Shown here one piece after another: positions 56,349 through 64,000 of a stretch of 64,000 bases of DNA. The position numbers were made by a program, and so were the translations under genes. The notes beneath the pieces were generated by a model that worked only from the letters and a program-made list of their open reading frames with translations, had not been told where the DNA came from and searched no databases. The DNA is taken from assembly GCF_900128725.1 (NCBI RefSeq), contig NZ_LT667500.1:124001-188000 (forward strand). The letters run 5' to 3'. How positions within the stretch are numbered: the stretch's first letter is position 1; every line of letters begins with the position of its first letter. The DNA is from Buchnera aphidicola. GTDB taxonomy: Bacteria; Pseudomonadota; Gammaproteobacteria; Enterobacterales; Enterobacteriaceae.

Positions 56349-58784
56349 ATGTTATTTAAAAATTTTTTTTTCATATTTTTTTTATTTGTTTCTACGACTA
56401 TTTCTATTGATAAGATAAGCTCGGTTAAAGATATTTTTTCAAATGACGTTCAAAGCAGGCGTATAGCGTTGGACTTACAAGCTATACAATCGCAAGAATG
56501 TATAAATAATAAAAACATGGATTTTTTGAAAACGGCTCAAGATTTATTTAGTAAAAATAATTTTGTGACTATAAATATCTCTAAAATAAAAGAAAAATCA
56601 ATTTATACAATGAATGATCGTATAATGATTGATGAAGTCAAGTTTTCTGGTAATCAGAATATTTCTGATAAGAATATTCAGGGATTGCTCAATCAGCTTA
56701 ATATTCAAAAAAATAATCTTTTTAATTTATATATGTTTCAAAAATATTTCTTTTTGTTAAAGCAAATGTATAACGATAGCGGATATTTTAATGCGCATTT
56801 TGGAGTTGATATTACACTTACTCCAGGCAATAGAGTGTGTATAAAGTTGGTTATTTCGGAAAATGCAGAATTTGGAGTATCTCGTGTTATTATTCGGGGA
56901 AACCAGAGTTTTTCTGAAGAAGAAATATTAAACCATGTTTCATGTTATAACACTAACTCTTTATGGAATTATATTATTTGTTATAAATATACGAAATCAA
57001 ACGTTGCAGTATTGTTGAATGATATAAAAAATTTTTATATGAAACATGGATTTGCGGCTTTTAAATTCGATATTGTAGAAATAGAACCTTCAAAACATAA
57101 TCCACAAGTCAGTATTATCATTACAGTCTGCGAAGGGTCGAGCGATCAAATACAAACCTCTAATACACAGCGATTGCCCCATAGCTGGCGTCAGATAGAT
57201 ATAAATAAGATTTCAAACAAACTATTAAATTCATTTAATGCTCATAACTATATTAATATAACGAAGAATAAAATAAAAAATGTTTTTATATCCTTTCGAA
57301 ATGCTTATGATTATGTGTTAAATTATGCAAAAGTCAGTCGAATAAATAAAAAGATATTAAAACATTTTCTCCTTAATGTCGATAATCCAAATTTACTTAA
57401 TAAAAAACGTTACACTAAAAGCAAAAATATGCGAAAGATAGCGCTAAACCAGGCTATTCGTCAAGACAAAAAAGGTTTTTTTCAAACCATTAAATTTACA
57501 AACCTATACAGCAAGTTATGTAAAAACCATTTATTTAAACCTATACGCAGTTATATATCGCAAAAATTAGGAATCGCCCACAACATAGCTTCCAGTTATT
57601 TATTTCAAAGTCAGAAGAATACAAGAACAACAAATATCTTTACTAGTTACGAGAAAGGTAGGGGCTTATTCGTTAATTTTTCTATTTTAGAAAAAAATTT
57701 GTTTAATTCTGGTAATCAATTGTATTTGAAGGTGCTAAAAAATATTTATGATACTAACCTTCAGTTATGTTTATTCAAACCATTGAGTATAGTTAAAAAT
57801 TTGATGTTAAAATCGAATTTATTCCTTAATATTTTACAGAAACGTGGTTATTTATTGCGTGACGGTATAAATAAAGTGTTGGGTCTGAGCTGCTCACTTA
57901 ATTCACCGACAATTAAAAATAAAAATTTTTCTATCGCTGGCGGATACGATAGCACGAATATTACGTACACATCTCCCCATACAGCGCTCTTGCGATATTT
58001 AGAATCGTTTCCTAAAAAACGTTTATTAAAAAAAAATATTCATAATTTTTTTATTCACGATTATTTTCTTAAGTGTATTTTTAATTTTAATAAAATTAAA
58101 GAAAAAAATTTTCAGAAATTAGGTACGCAGATACAATCGATATATAAATTAGTATTGCCTATTTCTGATAATTGTTATCACAAACTTTTTATTAGTTTAA
58201 ATCAATATACGCTATTAAAAAAAATATATAACATAATTATACATAATTTTTTAGAAATTGGTCTTGGCTCTTCTTTGGGAAATAGAGTTTTTCCCTTTTA
58301 TGAAAATTATAAATTTTATAAAAAAGAAACAAACAGTGCTTTTAAGGATAACTCAATTGGAACTCGTGCTGTATATTATCACAAAAAAAATGAATTAGCG
58401 CCTACTATAAACTTAAAGAACGGTTTTTCGCCAGATTTAAACTCTTCTTCTAGTGTTTTAGGGGGTAATATAATGGTTCACGCTAATATGGAAGTATTGT
58501 TTCCCGGCATACAAACATTCAAGAAATTATTTAAATTTTTTCAAGCGGGTTTATTTATAGATTTAGCGAGTATATGGGATACTCAATGGAAACAGGGTTT
58601 GCCATTATCTTCTGTTAAAAATTCTATTCCTTGCAATAAACCTAGTTGTCCGAATATATCTTTGGGTTCTTTTGTTCGCATCCATTCTTTTTTTTGCCCG
58701 TTGACATTTATGTTTGCTTTGCCAATAAGTGCTCATGATATCCCTAATCACTGTTTAGAAAATTTTAGTATTAATATTCGATAA
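56349..58784 (+). CDS. bamA: Outer membrane protein assembly factor BamA, degenerate
   Basis: Inserts beta-barrel proteins into the outer membrane (811 aa; E. coli 810). A hydrophobic signal peptide (about 1-20) is followed by three recognisable POTRA domains (about 25-91, 92-172 with IDEVKFSGNQNISD, 175-263 with VIIRGNQSFSEEEIL) and two badly diverged ones (264-420), then the barrel. Two hallmarks are lost. In loop 6 the E. coli FYENFY...VRGF...IGPKAVY stretch aligns without gaps to FYENYK...NSAF...IGTRAVY, so VRGF is NSAF (codons 58332-58343). The protein ends in ENFSINIR, stopping before the terminal GKTW of the beta-signal. It may be impaired or specialised. Confidence 0.93.
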   Translation: MLFKNFFFIFFLFVSTTISIDKISSVKDIFSNDVQSRRIALDLQAIQSQECINNKNMDFLKTAQDLFSKNNFVTINISKIKEKSIYTMNDRIMIDEVKFSGNQNISDKNIQGLLNQLNIQKNNLFNLYMFQKYFFLLKQMYNDSGYFNAHFGVDITLTPGNRVCIKLVISENAEFGVSRVIIRGNQSFSEEEILNHVSCYNTNSLWNYIICYKYTKSNVAVLLNDIKNFYMKHGFAAFKFDIVEIEPSKHNPQVSIIITVCEGSSDQIQTSNTQRLPHSWRQIDINKISNKLLNSFNAHNYINITKNKIKNVFISFRNAYDYVLNYAKVSRINKKILKHFLLNVDNPNLLNKKRYTKSKNMRKIALNQAIRQDKKGFFQTIKFTNLYSKLCKNHLFKPIRSYISQKLGIAHNIASSYLFQSQKNTRTTNIFTSYEKGRGLFVNFSILEKNLFNSGNQLYLKVLKNIYDTNLQLCLFKPLSIVKNLMLKSNLFLNILQKRGYLLRDGINKVLGLSCSLNSPTIKNKNFSIAGGYDSTNITYTSPHTALLRYLESFPKKRLLKKNIHNFFIHDYFLKCIFNFNKIKEKNFQKLGTQIQSIYKLVLPISDNCYHKLFISLNQYTLLKKIYNIIIHNFLEIGLGSSLGNRVFPFYENYKFYKKETNSAFKDNSIGTRAVYYHKKNELAPTINLKNGFSPDLNSSSSVLGGNIMVHANMEVLFPGIQTFKKLFKFFQAGLFIDLASIWDTQWKQGLPLSSVKNSIPCNKPSCPNISLGSFVRIHSFFCPLTFMFALPISAHDIPNHCLENFSINIR

Positions 58785-58855
58785 TTCTTTTTTGTATACA
58801 ATACAATAGTTATAAATATTATCGTCATTAAAAATGAGATAGTAGAACTCAAGAT

Positions 58856-59296
58856 ATGAAACATACTTTAAGCCTCAACAGTATTTTGAAAATTTTACCT
58901 CATCGATTTCCTTTTTTGCTAATCGATAAAGTACTAGATTATAAAAAAAATAAGTATTTGTATGCTTTAAAAAATATTACAGAAAATGATTTTTTTTTAA
59001 GAGGTCATTTTCCTAACAATTTTATTTTTCCAGGCGTTTTAATTGTAGAGTCCGTTGCGCAGTCGAGTGGTTTATTATTATTTTATTGTGATGATAACGG
59101 ATATAAGCAAGGTCATACGTTTTGTTTGGCGGGAATAAAGAATACTAAATTTATAACCCCTGTATACCCTGGCGATCAAATGATCATAAAAGTTTTTTTT
59201 AAAAAAAAAATATGTAATATTTATTTATTTCAAGGAATTGTTGTAGTTAACCGCATAATTGCGTGCAAATCGACTATTTCGTTATCTCATTTATAA
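58856..59296 (+). CDS. fabZ: 3-hydroxyacyl-[acyl-carrier-protein] dehydratase FabZ
   Basis: Hot-dog-fold dehydratase of fatty acid elongation (146 aa; E. coli 151). Catalytic H51 (RGHFPNNFIFPG) and E65 (VLIVESVAQSSG) are present, as are ILPHRFPFLLIDKV near 12 and the FCLAGIKNTKFITPVYPGD stretch. In E. coli it lies in bamA-skp-lpxD-fabZ-lpxA-lpxB-rnhB-dnaE; here skp, the lpx genes and rnhB are gone and fabZ alone is kept, arguing for use in fatty acid rather than lipid A synthesis. Confidence 0.95.
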   Translation: MKHTLSLNSILKILPHRFPFLLIDKVLDYKKNKYLYALKNITENDFFLRGHFPNNFIFPGVLIVESVAQSSGLLLFYCDDNGYKQGHTFCLAGIKNTKFITPVYPGDQMIIKVFFKKKICNIYLFQGIVVVNRIIACKSTISLSHL

Positions 59297-59319
59297 TTTT
59301 TGTCTTTTTTAGGGTAAAT

Positions 59320-62300
59320 ATGCATTTAAAACATTTTGTTCATTTGCGCGTACATAGTGATTATTCTATGATAGACGGGCTTGCAAAACCTGAAAAATTA
59401 GTAAGATATGCAAAAAGTATGAATATGACAGCTCTGGGGATAACTGATTTTAGTAATTTGCACGGAGTTATTAAGTTTTATTCCGAAGCCTGTAAGTCTG
59501 GTATTAAGCCTATTATCGGTACAGATATTATAGTTGCATCTAATATTATTTCTCACGGAAGATACCCTTTAACTTTATTGGCTTCTAATAATATTGGTTA
59601 TAATAATATAATGGGACTATTGTCTCAATCTTATCGACTAGGATATAGTGATCGTATTGGATTAGTAATAAATATAAATCATTTATTAATGTTTAAACAG
59701 GGTTTATTAGTGTTGTCTGGAGGAATGAGAGGCGATATTGGTTATTGTATATTGAATAAAGATATAAAGTTATTAAACCGTTGTATTTTATTTTATAAAA
59801 AATATTTTCCTAATAAATATTATCTAGAAATTTCTCGATTAGGGCATCCGACGGAAAAGCAATATATTCAGTATATTCGATATCTTTCCTATACTCACGA
59901 TATACCTATTTTAGCAACTAACGAGGTAGTTTTTTTAAAAAAAAACGATTACCAGGTTCATAAAATAAAAGTAGCAGTTTATAAAAAAAAAACTATTACT
60001 GATCCGAAATTTATATATCGATACACTAAAAATCAATTTTTAAAAAGTGCACGAGATATGATCGAAATCTTTTCTGATTTCCCTGAAGCAATTATAAATA
60101 GCATTGAGTTATCAAAACGCTGTAATGTAGTGATTCCTACGGGGTCTTATTTTTTACCCGTTTTTCCTACAGGATCAATAGATCCTTATTGTTTCTTAGT
60201 CCAAAAGTCTATAGAGGGGCTGAAGGTTCGATTAAAAAACTTATTCCCTAACAAGAGTCACCGAAGCAAAAAAACCAAAACATATTTGGACAGATTAGAA
60301 TATGAATTGTTAATTATTAAGAAGATGGGCTTTGTGAGTTATTTTCTGATAGTTATGGAGTTTATTCAATGGGCTAAGAATAATAATATACCTGTAGGTC
60401 CTGGAAGGGGATCGGGAGCAGGATCTTTAGTATCTTTTTCTCTTAATATCACGGAAATTGATCCCTTGCAGTTTGATTTGCTATTTGAAAGATTTTTAAA
60501 TCCTGATCGCATATCTTTGCCAGATTTTGATATTGATTTTTGTATGGAAAAAAGAGATTTAGTAATTGATCACGTATCTAAAAAATATGGTCGTGATTTT
60601 GTTTCTCAAATTATTACTTTTGGAACGATGGCTGCCAAAGCTGTAATTAGAGATGTAGGTAGAGTTCTTGGTTATCCTTACGGCTTAATAAATAAACTTT
60701 CTAAGTTAGTCCCCTTAGATCCTCGAATGAATTTAAAAAAAGCTTTCTCTATACAAAAAGAATTAGTAGATTTGTATAATTATAATCATGATATAAAAAA
60801 ATTAATTGATATAGCAAGAAAATTAGAAGGAGTTACCCGTAATATTGGAAAACATGCTGGCGGAGTAGTGATTTCTCCTACTAAAATTTCTGATTTTGTA
60901 CCTATATTATGCGATTCTGCTGGTATGAATCAAGTGACTCAATTTGATAAAAATGATATTGAATTTGTTGGTCTTGTAAAATTTGACTTTTTAGGTTTAA
61001 AGACTTTAACTATGATTCATGCAATTATTAGGTATATTAATAAACGCAATCAATATTATGGAAAAAAAGAATTTTTTCTCCATAATATTCGTTTAAATGA
61101 TAGAAAAAGTTTTCTATTATTAAATGTATCGGCGACAACTTCTGTATTTCAGTTGGAGTCAATTGGAATGAGAAATTTAATTAAACGTTTGCAACCAGAT
61201 TCCTTTGAAGATATTGTAGCATTAGTAGCGTTATATCGGCCAGGGCCGTTACAGTCAGGAATGGTGGATAATTTTATTAACCGTAAGCATGGTAAGGAAA
61301 AAATTTCTTATCCAGATCCTAGGTGGCAACATAAATTGTTAAAACCTATTTTAAAATCCACATACGGGATAATCTTATATCAAGAACAAGTTATGCAAAT
61401 TGCTCAGATTTTATCTGGTTTTACTCCGAGTGAAGCAGATATCTTAAGAAGAGCAATGGCTAAAAAAGACCCGAAAGAGATGAACAATCAAAGAAAATTA
61501 TTTCAATTAGGAGCTGGTAAAAAATTGATTTGCTCAAATTTATCAAAAAAAATTTTTGATTTGTTGGAGAAGTTTTCTGCTTATGGTTTTAACAAGTCCC
61601 ATTCCGTTACTTATGCGCTATTGGCGTATCAGACGTTATGGTTAAAAGCTAATTATTCTGCTGAATTTATGGCATCTGCTATGACTTTAGATATGACAAA
61701 TACAAATAAAATAGTAAATTTAGTTTATGACGCTCGTCGGATGAAGTTAACAATAATTCCTCCCAATATTAATATAAGCGATTATTCATTTTCTATAAAT
61801 AAGCGAGGAGAAATAATTTATGGATTGGGAGCCATAAAGGGGTTAGGTAAATCATCTATCGACATTATTATTAAAGAAAGAAAAAATTATAAGCAACCCT
61901 TTATTAGTTTTTTAGACCTCTTCGTTCGGTTGTGTTTAAGAAAAATAACGCGCCATATTTTTGAAATTTTAATAATGTCGGGAGCTTGCGATTGTTTTCA
62001 AGTCTGTCGAGTTCAATTGTTTAATAATATTACATACATAATGCAAGTGGCAAAACAAAAAATTATGTCTGTACAATCTCAACAGAATGATTTATTTAAA
62101 TTTAACGACTCTTCATTGCCCAAGCTTTTAAAAAGTAGAGATAGGCATCAGAAATCAATGTATGATATTAGTTTTTATCAGATAACTGAAAAAAAATTAC
62201 AATGGGAAAAAGAAACGTTGGGATTATGGTTAACTAATCACCCTAGTAAGAACTTTTTAAAAGAAATGCAATTTTATACTAAAAGAATTAAATTATACGA

Positions 62301-62850
62301 TTGTTTATTACGAAATGAAACGAGTAAAATAATACTATCTGGGGTTATTTTTTCGATTAAAACTGCTTTTACAAAAAGTAAAAGAAAATTTTTTATTATT
62401 ACGTTAGACGATTCATATAGTCGATTAGATGTGTTTTTTTTTAATTATAATAATATTCCTATGGAGCAATTTTATGATCAAAAACATGTTATTGTTGTCA
62501 TTCAAGGGAAATTATCATTTGATTCTTTTACTCATCGTTCAAGAGTACTGGTCAACCAAATAAATAGCATAGAACAATTCCGATTAAGCCAACTTTCTTG
62601 TATAAAAATTTATTTTAAAGATAATATTTTAAGAGATAATAATATATTTAATTTGTTATATAACTATTTAATCAATAAAACTTGTAAAGGGAATATTTTA
62701 TTAGATTTTATTTTACCTTCAACTATATCCAGACAACATAAATTATTTGAAGCCGTGTATATGATATTTCCAGATAATAATCTGTTAAACTATTTAAAAA
62801 CTTTAGAAGAAAATATAGTAATTAAGTTAAGCTATTCTACACATGAATAA
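59320..62850 (+). CDS. dnaE: DNA polymerase III alpha subunit
   Basis: Replicative polymerase (1176 aa from the ATG at 59320; E. coli 1160). The start has AGGG five bases upstream and matches E. coli from FVHLRVHSDYSMIDGLAK; a longer frame from 59263 overlaps fabZ and has no match. PHP domain at 1-270; polymerase core with GPGRGSGAGSLVSF near 378 and catalytic PDFDIDFCMEKRD near 416; EGVTRNIGKHAGGVV near 510 and LVALYRPGPLQSGMVDNF near 644. The beta-clamp-binding motif is kept as QQNDLFKF near 925, followed by a diverged OB fold and tail. The stop is only four bases from the convergent proS stop. Confidence 0.97.
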   Translation: MHLKHFVHLRVHSDYSMIDGLAKPEKLVRYAKSMNMTALGITDFSNLHGVIKFYSEACKSGIKPIIGTDIIVASNIISHGRYPLTLLASNNIGYNNIMGLLSQSYRLGYSDRIGLVININHLLMFKQGLLVLSGGMRGDIGYCILNKDIKLLNRCILFYKKYFPNKYYLEISRLGHPTEKQYIQYIRYLSYTHDIPILATNEVVFLKKNDYQVHKIKVAVYKKKTITDPKFIYRYTKNQFLKSARDMIEIFSDFPEAIINSIELSKRCNVVIPTGSYFLPVFPTGSIDPYCFLVQKSIEGLKVRLKNLFPNKSHRSKKTKTYLDRLEYELLIIKKMGFVSYFLIVMEFIQWAKNNNIPVGPGRGSGAGSLVSFSLNITEIDPLQFDLLFERFLNPDRISLPDFDIDFCMEKRDLVIDHVSKKYGRDFVSQIITFGTMAAKAVIRDVGRVLGYPYGLINKLSKLVPLDPRMNLKKAFSIQKELVDLYNYNHDIKKLIDIARKLEGVTRNIGKHAGGVVISPTKISDFVPILCDSAGMNQVTQFDKNDIEFVGLVKFDFLGLKTLTMIHAIIRYINKRNQYYGKKEFFLHNIRLNDRKSFLLLNVSATTSVFQLESIGMRNLIKRLQPDSFEDIVALVALYRPGPLQSGMVDNFINRKHGKEKISYPDPRWQHKLLKPILKSTYGIILYQEQVMQIAQILSGFTPSEADILRRAMAKKDPKEMNNQRKLFQLGAGKKLICSNLSKKIFDLLEKFSAYGFNKSHSVTYALLAYQTLWLKANYSAEFMASAMTLDMTNTNKIVNLVYDARRMKLTIIPPNINISDYSFSINKRGEIIYGLGAIKGLGKSSIDIIIKERKNYKQPFISFLDLFVRLCLRKITRHIFEILIMSGACDCFQVCRVQLFNNITYIMQVAKQKIMSVQSQQNDLFKFNDSSLPKLLKSRDRHQKSMYDISFYQITEKKLQWEKETLGLWLTNHPSKNFLKEMQFYTKRIKLYDCLLRNETSKIILSGVIFSIKTAFTKSKRKFFIITLDDSYSRLDVFFFNYNNIPMEQFYDQKHVIVVIQGKLSFDSFTHRSRVLVNQINSIEQFRLSQLSCIKIYFKDNILRDNNIFNLLYNYLINKTCKGNILLDFILPSTISRQHKLFEAVYMIFPDNNLLNYLKTLEENIVIKLSYSTHE

Positions 62851-62854
62851 AATA

Positions 62855-64000
62855 TTATAAATTTTTAGTTTTTATTATTGTCTTAATTAGCCCAATAATC
62901 ATAGATATCAAAATTCTAGTTTTTTGATTTTTTTTTCTACAATAAAATTCAATTTCTTTTGATTTTATTGTATTTTGGCTAATAATAATCCCATAGGGAA
63001 TGCCAATTAAATTCATATCTGCAAATATTTTTCCAATACTTTCCTTTCGATTATCGAATAAAACATCAATTTTTTCATGAATTAATTTCTTGTAAATAGA
63101 TTTTGCGACTTCTTTTATTTTTTTACATTTATGCATGTTTATAGGAATAATAAATACCTGAAATGGTGCAATGCAAAGCGGCCATATAATTCCATGATTA
63201 TCATGATTTTGCTCGATAACTGAAGATAAAATTCTATTAATACCTATTCCGTAGCAACCCATATATAATAATTTATTTTTATTGTACTTATCTTGAATTA
63301 AGAAGTTTCTATCTTTAGAATATTTTTTTCCAATTTGAAAAATATGACCAATTTCTACGCTGTTCTTTTTCTTTAATATGGCGCTTTTAGTTTTGTAATA
63401 AAAAACATTATCAATATTATTCATAGTAATGATTTTATTAAAAATAATTTTTTTATTCCATACGATAGGGGTTAATTTTTTATTGAATCTATGTGTATGA
63501 AAAACAAAATAAGGTAAATTAATTATTTTAGATTCAGCGATAACAAACATCCTTTTATTAATACAGAAGTCTTTGAAATTTGTCCATTGATAAGACAGTT
63601 TTTTTGACTTAGATGTTATAAACCGGATAGGGCTACTAAGCACAGGAATGTTCTCTAAATCTTGAACGTTTATGGGATCATTTTCACGTATGAGAAGAAT
63701 GGCTGTGGTATATTTAGATTGATCAGATTTTGTTTTTAATAAATAGGTTTTTATTTTATTTTCTTGTTGATTAAATTTACTTGAAGGTACAGCATAATTA
63801 GATGTTTCAGAAAATATAATTTCATCTTCTCCAATGTTAGTAATGGCATGAAATTCATGTGATAGCGATCCTCCCATCATTTTAGAATTTGATTTGACGA
63901 TTTTAAAGTGCAATTTAAAATAATTAAATATTTTTATATAGAGCTCTTTAATTGTTTCATATGTTTGTTGGAGTGATTTTTTATTAATATGAAAAGAATA
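62855..64000 (-). CDS. proS: Prolyl-tRNA synthetase, N-terminus beyond window, reduced editing domain
   Basis: Charges tRNA-Pro. The frame stays open to the window end; codons before 63913 still match E. coli (QQTYETIKELYIKIF), so the TTG at 63913 is internal. MMGGSLSHEFHAITNIGEDEIIFSETSNYA matches the class II core before the inserted editing domain. Between SNYA and KTYLLK only about 19 residues replace roughly 50 in E. coli, so the INS editing domain is shortened. Motif 3 and the anticodon-binding domain follow: VEIGHIFQIGKKYS, MGCYGIGINRILSSVIEQNHDNHGIIWP, APFQVFIIPINMHK and LFDNRKESIGKIFADMNLIGIPYGII. Confidence 0.95.
   Translation of the reverse strand, partial: YSFHINKKSLQQTYETIKELYIKIFNYFKLHFKIVKSNSKMMGGSLSHEFHAITNIGEDEIIFSETSNYAVPSSKFNQQENKIKTYLLKTKSDQSKYTTAILLIRENDPINVQDLENIPVLSSPIRFITSKSKKLSYQWTNFKDFCINKRMFVIAESKIINLPYFVFHTHRFNKKLTPIVWNKKIIFNKIITMNNIDNVFYYKTKSAILKKKNSVEIGHIFQIGKKYSKDRNFLIQDKYNKNKLLYMGCYGIGINRILSSVIEQNHDNHGIIWPLCIAPFQVFIIPINMHKCKKIKEVAKSIYKKLIHEKIDVLFDNRKESIGKIFADMNLIGIPYGIIISQNTIKSKEIEFYCRKKNQKTRILISMIIGLIKTIIKTKNL

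Noticed and set aside
59263-59319. 19-codon upstream extension of dnaE overlapping fabZ
   Set aside because: No match to DnaE, no ribosome site, and the ATG at 59320 has AGGG at proper distance.
1-64000. CRISPR arrays, insertion sequences, prophage, tRNA or rRNA genes
   Set aside because: No regularly spaced repeats, transposase-like or phage-like frames, or cloverleaf other than the tRNA-like part of tmRNA were seen by reading both strands.

Overview
The window is a contiguous piece of a strongly AT-rich, reduced gammaproteobacterial genome. Every long reading frame matches a core enterobacterial gene. The gene order, the Prx-type peroxiredoxin gene (tsa) beside gyrA, and the retained threonine, isoleucine/valine and lysine biosynthesis genes point to Buchnera, the aphid endosymbiont, or a very close relative. 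This is recognition by sequence and synteny from memory; the strain was not determined. I see no insertion sequence, phage, CRISPR array, toxin-antitoxin pair, defence system, tRNA or rRNA.

Layout. 1-9.1 kb: 3' part of the NADH dehydrogenase operon (nuoG-nuoN). 9.5-15.9 kb: prs (minus), then prfA-prmC-sirB1-ackA-pta (plus). 15.9-24.2 kb: gyrA, tsa, ung, grpE, tmRNA (ssrA), grxD, rnt, a doubtful small ORF, pth. 24.2-31.8 kb: ychF (plus) facing thrC-thrB-thrA (minus) across a perfect 19-bp hairpin, then pcnB. 32.7-42.4 kb: truA, secA, aceE-aceF-lpdA. 42.9-45.9 kb: erpA, ftsZ, ftsA (minus). 45.9-47.6 kb: 1.7 kb without a gene. 47.6-52.8 kb: rsmH, ilvH, ilvI, dapD, map (minus). 53.1-62.9 kb: rpsB-tsf-pyrH-frr, bamA, fabZ, dnaE (plus). 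62.9 kb to the end: proS (minus, runs off the window).

How the genes work together. Pyruvate dehydrogenase feeds acetyl-CoA into Pta/AckA, giving ATP by substrate-level phosphorylation. NADH goes to complex I. ThrABC, IlvIH and DapD make the essential amino acids that a sap-feeding host lacks. The rest is translation, replication, secretion and division core.

The main finding is an apparent coordinated erosion of the cell envelope. The place between ftsA and rsmH where enterobacteria carry ddlB, the mur genes, mraY, ftsW, ftsI and ftsL is empty. ispE (between prs and prfA) and dxr and uppS (between frr and bamA) are absent from their usual positions, so isoprenoid/undecaprenyl carrier synthesis has gaps in the same genome. 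lpxC, lpxD, lpxA and lpxB are missing from their usual neighbourhoods. BamA survives at full length, but it has lost the loop-6 VRGF motif and the C-terminal aromatic beta-signal. FtsZ, FtsA and RsmH nevertheless remain intact. Several other proteins are trimmed: Pta to its catalytic domain, AceF to one lipoyl domain, ProS in its editing domain, SecA and GyrA at their C-termini. Ung has changes at two normally conserved active-site positions.
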